The notes: generated by a model not told the origin, from the sequence alone. A stretch of DNA of 64,000 nt from Paenibacillus polysaccharolyticus (GCF_900102085.1 NZ_FMVM01000010.1:186001-250000), one strand, 5' to 3'; shown: positions 54,085 to 62,904, numbered from the stretch's first letter. Numbers and translations: made by a program.

Positions 54085-54939
54085 CTAGAGGTTACTTGGA
54101 GGCAGATAAGGGCCAAAGTAATCAAGTACGTTTTCGGCATGATACCCATCATCGCCCTGCCAAGTAGCGACAAAGATAAAGTCGCCTGAACCACCTTTAC
54201 GTTTCCTTGGCGTATCCATAGGAACGAGAATACCAGCGGCCGCCCAGATTTCTAGTAGTGAATCCCGTTCTTGTTTACTGGATGGTACACAATCCTTCCA
54301 CTTTTTCTCCAGGGAGCGTGCACTGTCCGTTGGATCTCCGGTCTGTGAGGCTTCCAGCATCTTGGCAAGAATCGTTCGGTCTTCCTCAGTCACTTCGTAA
54401 GGGGAAATGTGATTGCTCTCCGTGCTGTTGCTACTATTATCGTTGTAATCCTGAAGCAGTAACTCCAGATCCATCAGGCAGTAGAGCAACCAACCGTGCC
54501 GCACCCCGCTCCATTTGATTCGTTCAAAATTGAGCACGTTTAAATCTGCATCCACATATTGTTTATCCGATTGTAAACGAAGGAAGTTACAGTCCCCGCA
54601 GGCACTTGTATTGGCATGTAAAGCCGGGCGTTCACCGTAGGTATGCAGAGGCATGTTTCGTGTCAAAGCCCAGCTGGATAATGCGCTGCGCAGATACACT
54701 TTTTTGGTGGATAGACTGTGTAGAAAGGCTGCAATGACGCGCTCCTTAAGCGCAGGGTTCTGATGCATGTGATGCAGGCGCTCTACGATCTCGTCATGGC
54801 TGATCGTGAGCGGGTCGAACATGACGCCCTTGCTTTTGGCATATTCGAAATCATCACCCGAAAAGGGGGCATGGGGTGATTTCCAACCGCCACCGCCCCA
54901 GAATGTACTCATTAGAATCTTGGTTGCCTTTTTATCCAT
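54085..54939 (-). CDS. Unknown protein coupled to ArsR regulator
   Basis: I do not recognise this 284-residue soluble protein. It contains a CxxC pair in ACGDCNFLRL near residue 114, a Trp/Gly-rich N terminus (STFWGGGGWKSPHAPFSG) and a tail SGDFIFVATWQGDDGYHAEN, but no signal peptide or membrane segment. It starts with ATG overlapping the regulator's stop (TAATG), AGGAGG upstream. Coupling to an ArsR-type repressor suggests a metal- or stress-controlled function; the CxxC could bind metal, though a single pair is weak evidence. Confidence 0.78.
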   Translation of the reverse strand: MDKKATKILMSTFWGGGGWKSPHAPFSGDDFEYAKSKGVMFDPLTISHDEIVERLHHMHQNPALKERVIAAFLHSLSTKKVYLRSALSSWALTRNMPLHTYGERPALHANTSACGDCNFLRLQSDKQYVDADLNVLNFERIKWSGVRHGWLLYCLMDLELLLQDYNDNSSNSTESNHISPYEVTEEDRTILAKMLEASQTGDPTDSARSLEKKWKDCVPSSKQERDSLLEIWAAAGILVPMDTPRKRKGGSGDFIFVATWQGDDGYHAENVLDYFGPYLPPSNL

Positions 54940-55286
54940 TAATCTGAGCCTCCTGTTTGTAGAATCATAGCGACCAGTCCTGGAAAACGTGCAATGAGTT
55001 CGTCCTTTCTAAGGGAATAAAAGTGGTGTTTGCCCTCAATACGTGGCTGAATAATGCCAGCTTCTCGCAGGATTTTGATATGGTGGGACAACGTTGATTT
55101 GGAGATATGGTCGACTTCAAAAGCCGAGCAATTTTTCTCACCCGAGCTCGCCAGGCAGTATGCGATTTTCATGCGAATGGGGTCACCGAGTGCATTGCAG
55201 ACTGTGGTCAGGCTCATCTCCGAAGCGGTAGGTATCGTTATAGTTCTCATAAGATAGACGTTAGCATAGTTGGCTATTTCTTTCAA
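54939..55286 (-). CDS. ArsR-family winged-helix regulator
   Basis: A 115-residue small repressor. The recognition fold is clear (TVCNALGDPIRMKIAYCLAS; HISKSTLSHHIKILREAGII; EGKHHFYSLRKDELI). Cys37-like and Cys46-like residues exist, but no ELCVCDL metal site is present. The start is uncertain: TTG 55286 or ATG 55250, neither with a good ribosome site. The upstream region holds two identical-format palindromes, and a SnoaL-like gene diverges, so this protein probably represses both directions. Confidence 0.85.
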   Translation of the reverse strand: MKEIANYANVYLMRTITIPTASEMSLTTVCNALGDPIRMKIAYCLASSGEKNCSAFEVDHISKSTLSHHIKILREAGIIQPRIEGKHHFYSLRKDELIARFPGLVAMILQTGGSD

Positions 55287-55288
55287 TG

Positions 55289-55304
55289 TTCGAAAAATTT
55301 CGAA
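55289..55304. promoter_or_regulatory. Predicted ArsR operator 1
   Basis: TTCGAAAAATTTCGAA, i.e. TTCGAA-N4-TTCGAA, directly at the regulator start. Confidence 0.6.
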
Positions 55305-55359
55305 ATATGTATTGCGATTCGGTAAGCTAGTGTGATACAGTTCTTATCGTAATAATTAG

Positions 55360-55375
55360 TTCGAAATTATTCGAA
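55360..55375. promoter_or_regulatory. Predicted ArsR operator 2
   Basis: TTCGAAATTATTCGAA, the same TTCGAA-N4-TTCGAA format, 71 bp (centre to centre) from operator 1 and upstream of the divergent SnoaL-like gene. Confidence 0.6.
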
Positions 55376-55451
55376 TTGATAGCATGTGCTGAGCATACGG
55401 CATGAAATATTTCATTCGAGACAGCAAGAGACAACAGGAGGCTAACCATTG

Positions 55452-55841
55452 ATGAATACAGCAGCGAACATTACGATGTTGAATAACTATTTCCGATTAT
55501 TTGATGCTTCACGAACAGATAAACAGGCTATGCAGGACTTGTTATCCCTGTTTACTTCAGATGCCGAGATTGTGTTGAATGGCACCAGTCATGCCGGGTT
55601 TGAGGGGTTTATGAAAGCTTTTTATGAATATAACCAAGACATTAAACATATGTGGGACGCCTGGGTGCCCCAGCCGGACGGTAGTTATCAAACCAATTGG
55701 GCTGTGTGCGGACAAGCAGCGGATGGATCGGTGTATGCGAAGACGGGCGTGGATATTGCGCGTGTGAATGATGCAGGCCAGATTGTATACTTGGAAAATG
55801 TACAAGCGGACGAGAATGCGTTCAGCAAATATAATTCTTAA
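55452..55841 (+). CDS. SnoaL/NTF2-like protein
   Basis: A 129-residue cone-fold protein (NTF2/SnoaL_2 type). It starts ATLINNYFRLF-like (TMLNNYFRLFDASRTDKQAM) and has the family pattern LFTSDAEIVLNG...GFEGFMKAFYEYN and a beta-rich end (DGSVYAKTGVDIARVNDAGQ). Such proteins are small enzymes or ligand-binding proteins; the substrate is unknown. AGGAGG lies 11 nt before the ATG. It is divergent from the ArsR regulator and likely part of its regulon. Confidence 0.82.
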   Translation: MNTAANITMLNNYFRLFDASRTDKQAMQDLLSLFTSDAEIVLNGTSHAGFEGFMKAFYEYNQDIKHMWDAWVPQPDGSYQTNWAVCGQAADGSVYAKTGVDIARVNDAGQIVYLENVQADENAFSKYNS

Positions 55842-55923
55842 GAGTGAATTTTATTCGTCAGAGCGCTATGACTCTTGAGAGTAAACATGACTAAGTATTA
55901 AGGTGACTCATAAAAGTGAATTA

Positions 55924-56100
55924 AATATGTGAGAGTTATAATTTTGTGAGACATAAAGGTAATCTAAGTAAGACTTAAAGGTACGTAAGAGTTATAAATA
56001 CGCTAGAGCAATAAGTACGTGCGAACTAAAGATATGTAGACCTAAAGGTACGTGAGAGCTATAAAAATACGAGAGCTTATAAGTACGTAATTTAATACAT
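55924..56100. repeat. Degenerate AT-rich tandem repeats (~66 bp)
   Basis: Two clear units share TAAAGGTACGT(A/G)AGAG, TATAAA and ATAAGTACGT; they begin at about 55976 and 56042. A weaker third copy (ATATGTGAGAGTTATAA) precedes them at 55925. Confidence 0.55.
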
Positions 56101-56256
56101 TTTAGGTACTCATCATTTTTGACTTATTGTAATTTGAGTTACTTGGTGAACTCCACAGTGTAAGACTGTGGGGTTTGTTTAGGTTTAGGCGGGGGATATG
56201 AGAATACAGAGGAGGTCAGGGAGAAAAAGGCGAAGCTGCCCCAGAGCTCCCTAATT

Positions 56257-56453
56257 TCTAACGATCACCAGTGACGCTATTTGATGAAAAAATCAGGTTC
56301 TCAGATTCTAACGATCACCAGTGACGCTATTTACCCCAAATAGCTGTTTTTAGGCCGCTTTTAGCCTGAAAATTCAGAAATAAGGTGTCTGGTGATCGTT
56401 AGATTTCGAAATCCTGCCAAAACCATCAAATAAGCTTCCTGGTGATCGTTAGC
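56257..56453. repeat. Palindromic repeat element, locus 2 (F-F-R-R)
   Basis: TCTAACGATCACCAGTGACG followed by CTATTT occurs at 56257 and 56307. Inverted copies, AAATAAG...CTGGTGATCGTTAG, lie at 56378-56403 and 56428-56453, the last directly followed by TTTTTTT. Same element as 47613-47807. Confidence 0.85.
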
Positions 56454-56532
56454 TTTTTTTATCTGTACCCAATGGTATCTTCATTAGTATTTCGTACCTG
56501 CATCCTCTCGATATTGGAGATCGCCAGTATTT

Positions 56533-56621
56533 CGCTCCCGCACCATCTAATCCAAAGTATCGTTAGTGGCTCGCTCCCGCACCATCTAATTCAGAGTATC
56601 GTTGGCGGCACACTTCCGCAC
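56533..56621. repeat. 39-bp tandem repeat, 2.3 copies
   Basis: CGCTCCCGCACCATCTAAT begins units at 56533 and 56572 (exact 39-bp period), with a partial third at 56611 (CACTTCCGCAC). Confidence 0.8.
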
Positions 56622-56688
56622 AAGTCTCAAGTATTATCTAGCCGACTCTATGAATCGCTATCGCGGCTCCTTATGTGCCAACTCACTC

Positions 56689-58239
56689 TTACTCCTGCAT
56701 CATTCGATTCTGGAACGCCGCGATATCGGCATATTCCTCTTCGAATTTGCGTGAGATGCGGATGAAGATCGGCAACAGTTCGCGATACACACGCACACGT
56801 TCCGGGTGTGGCTTATGGCGGTGTGTCGAGCCAATCATGCCGGAAACGGCGCTCAGGGAATCGATGCGGCCTGTGGCATACAGCCCGAGCACAGCGGCAC
56901 CAAGGCAGGAACTCTCGATGCTTTCGGGGATGATAACATCCTGATCGAAAATATCGGCCATCATCTGCCGCCACAGCTCGGAGCGGGCGAAGCCCCCAGT
57001 GGCCTGGATCTTTTTCGGACGACCAATCTTCTCCTCGATTGCAAGCATAACCGTGTACAGGTTAAACAGCACACCTTCCAGCGCGGCACGGATCATATGC
57101 TCCTTCTTGTGATGCAACGTCAGACCGAAAAACGATCCGCGTGCGTTCGGGTTCCAGAGTGGTGCGCGCTCCCCGGTCATATAGGGATGAAACAGCAGTC
57201 CGTCTGAACCTGGCGGTACATTTTCAGCGACACGTGTCAGGACTTCATACGGATCGATCCCGAGACGTTTTGCCGTCTCCACCTCAGAGGCCGCGAACTC
57301 ATCCCGAATCCAGCGGAAAATTACGCCACCATTGTTCACCGGACCGCCGATGACCCATTGATCTTCAGTAAGTGCATAACAGAAGAAACGTCCTTTTAGA
57401 TCGGTCACTGGTTTGTCTACGACCGTACGAATTGCCCCGCTGGTGCCGATCGTCACAGCAACAACCCCTGGGTCAATGGCATTCACGCCCAGATTCGAGA
57501 GCACGCCGTCGCTTGCCCCAATCACAAACGGAGTCGTTTCCGCGATACCCATCGCTTTGGCATATTCGGGGTTAAGCCCCTCTTTTAATACATGAGTTGT
57601 GGGTACAAGGCTGGACAGATGCTCCGGCGTAATGCCAGCAACATGCAATGCTTCCGTATCCCATTCGAGTTTTTCCAGATTCATAAGTCCGGTGGCAGAG
57701 GCCATCGAATGATCGATAACAAATTCAGAGAATAGCTTGTAGAAAACATATTCCTTCATGGAGATCAATTTATGTGTTTGCCTGAACAAGTCCGGTTCTT
57801 CTCGGGTGAGCCACATCATTTTAGTCAGTGGAGACATGGGATGAATGGGTGTACCCGTTCGGAGGTAGATTTCATGTCCGTTCATCTCCGATTTGAGTGC
57901 TTCTGTCCACTCGGCACTGCGATTGTCTGCCCATGTCATTGCTCGCATCAACGGTTTGCCTTGTGCATCTACAGGCAGAATGCTATGCATGGCCGAGCTG
58001 AACGAAACAAACAGAATGTCTTCCGGCTGTACCCCGGCTTTGGAGGTGGCTTGATGCACGGAGGAAATAACTGCCTGGAAAATGTCCTCTGCGTCCTGCT
58101 CTGCAATCGCTGGTGTTGGTGTGTGCAGCGGATAGTCCGCACCGCCTTGTGCAACTATGCTACCGTCTTGCTTGAACAACACAGCCTTGGTTGAGGTTGT
58201 GCCGATATCTACGCCGATCATATAAGGTGAAGCCGCCAT
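56689..58239 (-). CDS. gntK: Gluconokinase, FGGY family
   Basis: A 516-residue sugar kinase. The N-terminal phosphate loop YMIGVDIGTTSTKAVLF and the second-domain motifs IGASDGVLSNLGVNAI, TIGTSGAIRTVV and GGFARSELWRQMMADIF are those of FGGY kinases, closest to the GntK group (gluconate to 6-phosphogluconate); xylulokinase is the alternative. ATG 58239 has GAGGG 9 nt upstream, better than ATG 58248. It lies 118 nt after the last transporter gene of a sugar ABC operon on the same strand, so imported sugar or sugar acid is likely phosphorylated here. Confidence 0.85.
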   Translation of the reverse strand: MAASPYMIGVDIGTTSTKAVLFKQDGSIVAQGGADYPLHTPTPAIAEQDAEDIFQAVISSVHQATSKAGVQPEDILFVSFSSAMHSILPVDAQGKPLMRAMTWADNRSAEWTEALKSEMNGHEIYLRTGTPIHPMSPLTKMMWLTREEPDLFRQTHKLISMKEYVFYKLFSEFVIDHSMASATGLMNLEKLEWDTEALHVAGITPEHLSSLVPTTHVLKEGLNPEYAKAMGIAETTPFVIGASDGVLSNLGVNAIDPGVVAVTIGTSGAIRTVVDKPVTDLKGRFFCYALTEDQWVIGGPVNNGGVIFRWIRDEFAASEVETAKRLGIDPYEVLTRVAENVPPGSDGLLFHPYMTGERAPLWNPNARGSFFGLTLHHKKEHMIRAALEGVLFNLYTVMLAIEEKIGRPKKIQATGGFARSELWRQMMADIFDQDVIIPESIESSCLGAAVLGLYATGRIDSLSAVSGMIGSTHRHKPHPERVRVYRELLPIFIRISRKFEEEYADIAAFQNRMMQE

Positions 58240-58365
58240 GGTGATCATCCCTCTTCCATTTCAATTACTATAAGAATATCAGACTTGAAGGAAGGATCAA
58301 AATGGCTTCATATCGGTACTTTGCTCCCAGTGCTCTGGATATCTTTCATCCCAACCTTACCTCAG

Positions 58366-59193
58366 TTAATCCTTCACCGCTCCAGCAGCAATATCCGAGA
58401 TAAACTGGCGGCTGATGAACAGGAACATGATGATGAGCGGAAGAACGGCAAGCAGTGTACCTGCAATGACCATCGCATAGTCCGTGTTATAGAGTCCGTT
58501 TAATTGAGACAATGCAATTTGCAAAGTGTACTTGCGTGCATCTGTTAATACAATTAGCGGCCACAGGTAGTCATTCCACACGCCGATAAAGGTGAATGCG
58601 CCGAGAAAGGCAAACGCAGGTCGCAGAATGGGCAAGGCTACGTTCCAGTACAAGCGAAAGAAATTACATCCGTCGATCCGTCCTGCATCCAGCAGATCGT
58701 TCGGGATGGATTCCGTCGCATACTGACGGATCCAGAAGATGCCGAAGGCATTAACCATGCCCGGAATAATGAGGGCTTTGAAGGAACCCACCCACCCGAA
58801 CGTGGCCATGAGCACGAAGGAAGGCACCAGCGACAGCTGGGAAGGCACCATCATGGTGGCGAGCAGCAGGACGAAGAGCCATTTTTTGCCCGGAAACTCA
58901 AACTTCGCAAACGCAAATCCCGCCAGTGAATCAAAGAACAACACCAGAATGGTTACTACACCTGATACAAACAAGGTATTCAGAAAGGCTCCCCAGAAAT
59001 CAATCTGCTGCAAAACCCGTGTAATATTGTTCCACAGTTCACCGCCGAACCAGAGCTGGGGCGGAAACTTGTAAATGTCGGATGTGGTTCGTGTTGACAT
59101 AACAATGAGCCAATAGAACGGGAACATGGATATAAGCATGCCACCGATCAGGCCGGTATACAGCACCAGCGACTTGAGATGTTTGGACGCCAT
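58366..59193 (-). CDS. Sugar ABC transporter permease (second)
   Basis: A 275-residue CUT1 permease of the MalG/UgpE type, six membrane segments, ending SDIAAGAVKD. The EAA-like loop (DLLDAGRIDGCNFFRLYWNV) has Asp in place of the usual Glu and Ala-Gly for Ala-Ala, within the family's range. It lies 21 nt after the first permease and pairs with it. Confidence 0.92.
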   Translation of the reverse strand: MASKHLKSLVLYTGLIGGMLISMFPFYWLIVMSTRTTSDIYKFPPQLWFGGELWNNITRVLQQIDFWGAFLNTLFVSGVVTILVLFFDSLAGFAFAKFEFPGKKWLFVLLLATMMVPSQLSLVPSFVLMATFGWVGSFKALIIPGMVNAFGIFWIRQYATESIPNDLLDAGRIDGCNFFRLYWNVALPILRPAFAFLGAFTFIGVWNDYLWPLIVLTDARKYTLQIALSQLNGLYNTDYAMVIAGTLLAVLPLIIMFLFISRQFISDIAAGAVKD

Positions 59194-59214
59194 GAGCGCT
59201 CCCCCCTTGTCACA

Positions 59215-60165
59215 TCAGGATGATTTGCCTTGAACAAGCTTCCAGTTCACGATCGAGAACAGGGCGATAATCAGGAACATACCCCAGCCAACGGCAGCAC
59301 CGTAACCAAAATAATTGTTGATAAAGGACTCGCGGTACAAGTAGAGCACGATCGTCATTCCTGCTGCTCCGGCACCACCATCATTGCCTACCAGCACCTG
59401 AGGTTCAGTGAATAATTGCATGCCGCCAATTGTAGATGTGATGACCGTGAACAGAATAACGGGACGCAGCATCGGAATGGTAATACGGAAGAAGGACTGC
59501 ACAGCAGATGCCCCATCGATTTTGGCTGCTTCATACAGTGTCTGCGGAATGCTCTGAAGTCCGGCCAGATAGATAATGGCGTTATATCCGGTCCAGCGCC
59601 AGACAACCATGGAGGAGATGGCAATTTTGATGCCCCATGGTGCATTCAGCCACTCGACCACCGGAAGGCCGACCGACTGCAACAGATAGTTGAGGAAACC
59701 GTAATTGTTCGCAAACAGTGCGCCAAAGATGATCGCTACAGCTACGATGGACGTCACGTTCGGCAGAAAGTAACCGACCCGGAACAAGGTACGGAACTTG
59801 ATGAAAGGCGCATGTAGTAGAAACGCAATAATAAGAGCGAAGAAAAGCATCGGAATGGTCGAATAGATCCAGATCATCAACGTGTTGCCAACCGCTTGCC
59901 AGAATTCAGCATCGGTGAGCATGTATTTAAAATTGTTCAAGCCGTTATACGTCATCACACCGATTCCATCCCATTTGTGGAAAGCCAGATACAGTGAGAA
60001 TGCGATCGGGAATAGACCGAACACGGCGAACAGAATGTAAAAAGGCGAGATGGCAACATAGAGCGCACGATGCTCCCATATACGGGCCCAAAGTGATTTT
60101 TGCCGGTCCAGATCGGGTTGGAACGGACCGGAATCAGGTGACGTGCGAGGTTCGGTGACAGCCAT
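59215..60165 (-). CDS. Sugar ABC transporter permease (first)
   Basis: A 316-residue CUT1 permease of the MalF/UgpA type with a 30-residue polar head before the first membrane segment (APFYILFAVFGLFPIAFSL-like). The EAA loop is YEAAKIDGASAVQSFFRITI. The start at ATG 60165 follows AAAGGAGGAG; the frame is open to 60195. It lies 33 nt after the binding-protein gene. Confidence 0.92.
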   Translation of the reverse strand: MAVTEPRTSPDSGPFQPDLDRQKSLWARIWEHRALYVAISPFYILFAVFGLFPIAFSLYLAFHKWDGIGVMTYNGLNNFKYMLTDAEFWQAVGNTLMIWIYSTIPMLFFALIIAFLLHAPFIKFRTLFRVGYFLPNVTSIVAVAIIFGALFANNYGFLNYLLQSVGLPVVEWLNAPWGIKIAISSMVVWRWTGYNAIIYLAGLQSIPQTLYEAAKIDGASAVQSFFRITIPMLRPVILFTVITSTIGGMQLFTEPQVLVGNDGGAGAAGMTIVLYLYRESFINNYFGYGAAVGWGMFLIIALFSIVNWKLVQGKSS

Positions 60166-60198
60166 AACAACTCCTCCTTTACGGATCACATGCATGCT

Positions 60199-61473
60199 TT
60201 AACGCTGTAATTCCCGCTCGACGCGGTGCACCGTATCTGACCAGACTTGCTGTGGATCAGCGTTCTGTTTGGCAATATCGTTCAGCCGCCGGGTGATGAT
60301 ATTGTGTACCGAAGGGTATCGTTCACCAAAAAAAGCATCAGGCACATGCTGTGCGGATTCAGCGAATACCGGGCCTGTTGCTTGCCCGCCGAAGAAAGGT
60401 TCCTTTTCTTTCATGGCTGGTTTATCAAACACACCTGGAGCTGACGGGAACAGGTTGAGCGTCTGATACTGCTCCAGTTGGTTCTCTGGACTTTGCAGCC
60501 AGCGAATCAATTCAAAGGCTTCTTTCGGATGTTTGCTTGATTTTAAAATGGAGAGAAAGGAGCCGCCGTTATTGCCATCTCCCCCAGGAGCTCGGGCAAC
60601 ACGCCATTTACCCGAAGTGTCTGGTGCCGCCTCCTGAAGCACCTGCTTCATCCAGACTGCACCAACGAACGAGGCAATCTCGCCGTTATTCATTGCTGCA
60701 TTCCAGGTGGGTGTCCAGCCGTCAGCGTTAGCAAGCAGTCCCTTTTCCTTAAAAGCAACGGCTGTGTCCCAGCTTTTGCGTACAGCAGGAGAATCCATGC
60801 CGATAAACGACCCGTCTGGACGGAAATACCGTTCTGCAGCTTGAGAAAGCACCTGATTGTAAACGCTTCCGATATTATCGGTCAGAAAAACCTTTCCGCC
60901 AAACTTCTCCTTAATCTGCTCTCCGGCAGCAGCGTAGGCATCCCAGTTATCAATCTGGCGTGCAACTTGCTCCGGTTCGGAAGGTAGCCCTGCTTCCTTG
61001 AACAAGTCTGCACGATAGAAAAGTGCTGTCGGCCCCGTATCCATCGGAAAGCCGATCATCTGTCCATTTGGTGTCACGCCCTGCTTCCATTTCCACGGCA
61101 AATACTGGTCTTCGACCTCTCCTGCGCCTAGATCATACAGGTTATAGAAGCGATCCTCACTCGGGAATAACTCCATGATCCAGTCGTTAAGGGCAACGAT
61201 ATCTGGCTCACCTGAGCGTGCAGCGAGGGTGGTTTTGAGCTTGGCTTTGAAATCCCCACCGATCTTCTGGGCAGTCAGTTCGATATTCGGGAATTTCTCT
61301 TTGGCCTTGGCAATGAGCTTGTCGTCAATGGATCGATTCCAATACCACAATGTAAGCGCTACCTTTTTACTGGATGCTGAATCATCCTGTCCCGGCCAGA
61401 TGGAGCATCCGCTGATTAGCAGGACACAGGCCATGATGATGGCTATCCAACAGGTTCTTCTACGGCGGTTCAT
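60199..61473 (-). CDS. Sugar ABC transporter substrate-binding lipoprotein
   Basis: A 424-residue lipoprotein with signal MNRRRRTCWIAIIMACVLL, lipobox LISGC, and a CUT1-type binding fold (KVALTLWYWNRSIDDKLIAK; FYNLYDLGAGEVEDQYLPWK; NNGEIASFVGAVWMKQVL). GAGGGGG lies 9 nt before the ATG. It is the first gene of a four-gene unit ending in the gluconokinase-like gene, so a sugar or sugar acid is the likely ligand. No ATPase gene is present. Confidence 0.92.
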   Translation of the reverse strand: MNRRRRTCWIAIIMACVLLISGCSIWPGQDDSASSKKVALTLWYWNRSIDDKLIAKAKEKFPNIELTAQKIGGDFKAKLKTTLAARSGEPDIVALNDWIMELFPSEDRFYNLYDLGAGEVEDQYLPWKWKQGVTPNGQMIGFPMDTGPTALFYRADLFKEAGLPSEPEQVARQIDNWDAYAAAGEQIKEKFGGKVFLTDNIGSVYNQVLSQAAERYFRPDGSFIGMDSPAVRKSWDTAVAFKEKGLLANADGWTPTWNAAMNNGEIASFVGAVWMKQVLQEAAPDTSGKWRVARAPGGDGNNGGSFLSILKSSKHPKEAFELIRWLQSPENQLEQYQTLNLFPSAPGVFDKPAMKEKEPFFGGQATGPVFAESAQHVPDAFFGERYPSVHNIITRRLNDIAKQNADPQQVWSDTVHRVERELQR

Positions 61474-61874
61474 AGGCTAACCCCCTCATCATTAGGTTCG
61501 ACGCAAGAAGTATCAGAGACTAAGGCTGGGCTTCGTGGACTACACCAATAGTGTATGAGTAGTTTCTAAACTCATACCCAATTTTCCTTAAATGAAACAC
61601 GTGAGTTGTGTCCATTACGTAACATAAAATTAGTAGTTACTTTAAAAATAAAAGTTACTTGACACAATATAATTTTTATTCTAAACTAACTTACATTAAG
61701 TAACTAATTATAGTGAGGATTATATAGATACGTAATATTTCGCTGTGAGCAGAGCTTGAAAATAAGACGTTTTGAATGTATTACGTCAGTAAGTGATCCA
61801 AAATCAAAGCGGATGCGAATGCATAATATTATGAGACATTTTGAGATGAAGATGCTTAACAGGAGGAACGAACG
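61474..61874. other. Divergent AT-rich promoter region
   Basis: 401 bp between the sugar ABC operon and the ribA-like gene. AGTTACT occurs at 61634 and 61653 and its inverted form AGTAACT at 61699, around the ribA promoter. I see no FMN riboswitch or other known leader. Confidence 0.45.
61659..61687 (+). promoter_or_regulatory. Sigma-A promoter of ribA-like gene
   Basis: A perfect TTGACA (61659-61664), 17-bp spacer, TAAACT (61682-61687). AGTTACT/AGTAACT words flank it and may be an operator. Confidence 0.65.
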
Positions 61875-62648
61875 ATGATCAATTCACATATTATTCAACT
61901 ACTCGCCCCTAAAATCCAGACTTTTCCGAGTGGAAAAGAATTCATACATTTGGTGGGACCGATTAAACTGCCCGTCAATCTGGATGGAGAAACCAAAACA
62001 TTTCAATGGTACAGCTGGCTGAAAACGGACAGAGCGATGGAAAGCGGAGAGCTGATCGCATCTCTTGCGGGTGCTGAACTGGCAGAGCGTCAGCAATCCA
62101 GCGTGCTGGTGTATGGCGATTTTGCTGAGGCTCAGGAAGCCCTGATTCGGATGCACAGCATCTGTCACACAGGCGATATCTTCGGTAGCAAACGCTGTGA
62201 CTGCGGTTTCCAACTGGAGCAGTCCATGAAAATGATTGCGGCACATGGCGCAGGTGCGCTGTTCTATCTTGCGAATCATGAAGGACGGGGCATTGGCCTG
62301 TTCAGCAAAGCAATGGCTTACATTTTGCAGGAAGAAGGTCTGGATACGGTAGATGCGAACCTGCAACTTGGCTTCACGGATGATGCGCGTAATTATGACG
62401 ATGCGATTGCTGTATTGCGTGCACTTCGGTCAGCTCCGGTTACGTTGATCACGAATAATCCACGTAAGCTGGCTGCACTGCAGGAAGCAGGACTCAATGT
62501 GGGCGGACGCGTTCCGCTCTGGGGAGATCGGTCGGCATTTAATGAGAAGTATCTGCAAACGAAAGTGAAGCGTTCAGGTCACCTGGCGGAAAGCGATAGC
62601 TGGACAGAGACGGCGACAGAGACACGTGTTCCACATGCACAGGCTTGA
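61875..62648 (+). CDS. ribA: Stand-alone GTP cyclohydrolase II
   Basis: A 257-residue enzyme that opens GTP to diaminohydroxyphosphoribosylaminopyrimidine, the first riboflavin intermediate. The zinc site is exact: Cys97-x10-Cys108-x-Cys110 in CHTGDIFGSKRCDCG. The NHEGRGIGL loop and LGFTDDARNYDDA (GTP-binding) follow. The DHBP synthase (RibB) half of usual Bacillus RibBA is absent. AGGAGGAACGA precedes the ATG. No riboflavin genes or FMN riboswitch are nearby, so it may feed another pathway (deazaflavin, toxoflavin-like or signalling purine) or be a backup copy. Confidence 0.9.
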   Translation: MINSHIIQLLAPKIQTFPSGKEFIHLVGPIKLPVNLDGETKTFQWYSWLKTDRAMESGELIASLAGAELAERQQSSVLVYGDFAEAQEALIRMHSICHTGDIFGSKRCDCGFQLEQSMKMIAAHGAGALFYLANHEGRGIGLFSKAMAYILQEEGLDTVDANLQLGFTDDARNYDDAIAVLRALRSAPVTLITNNPRKLAALQEAGLNVGGRVPLWGDRSAFNEKYLQTKVKRSGHLAESDSWTETATETRVPHAQA

Positions 62649-62718
62649 TTGATTAAGAATAAACATTTGGATTTACATGGTAATTTATAGTGATCATACG
62701 TTGGTTGTAATGTATACG

Positions 62719-62766
62719 GGCTGTTACGGTGCTTTTCATATTGAAAAGTGCAGTAGCAGTCTTTTT
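62719..62766 (+). terminator. Terminator or GlpP-responsive attenuator before glpP
   Basis: GGCTGTTACGGTGCTTTTC and GAAAAGTGCAGTAGCAGTC form a long stem with several G-U pairs and a 5-nt loop, followed by TTTTT. It is either the ribA terminator or a leader attenuator controlled by GlpP. Confidence 0.7.
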
Positions 62767-62904
62767 GCGGTGTAAGATAATTTGCCGGGAGGAATATGCG
62801 GTATGTCGCCTGTGTTCTTGAATTTGGTGACTTCTCCCAAATCACTTGCCGTTGATGTGTGACGAATTATACAATATAGGCATCTGATGAATGCAGGAGG
62901 AACG

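Larger units (their letters stand above)
55842..56688. other. Convergent intergenic region rich in repeats
   Basis: 847 bp. From left to right: degenerate ~66-bp AT-rich repeats (55924-56100), palindromic repeat locus 2 (56257-56453) ending in a T run, and a 39-bp tandem repeat (56533-56621). No gene is supported here. Confidence 0.5.

Noticed and set aside
61474..61874. FMN riboswitch before the ribA-like gene
   Set aside because: None of the conserved RFN-element blocks can be found, and the region is too AT-rich for its helices.
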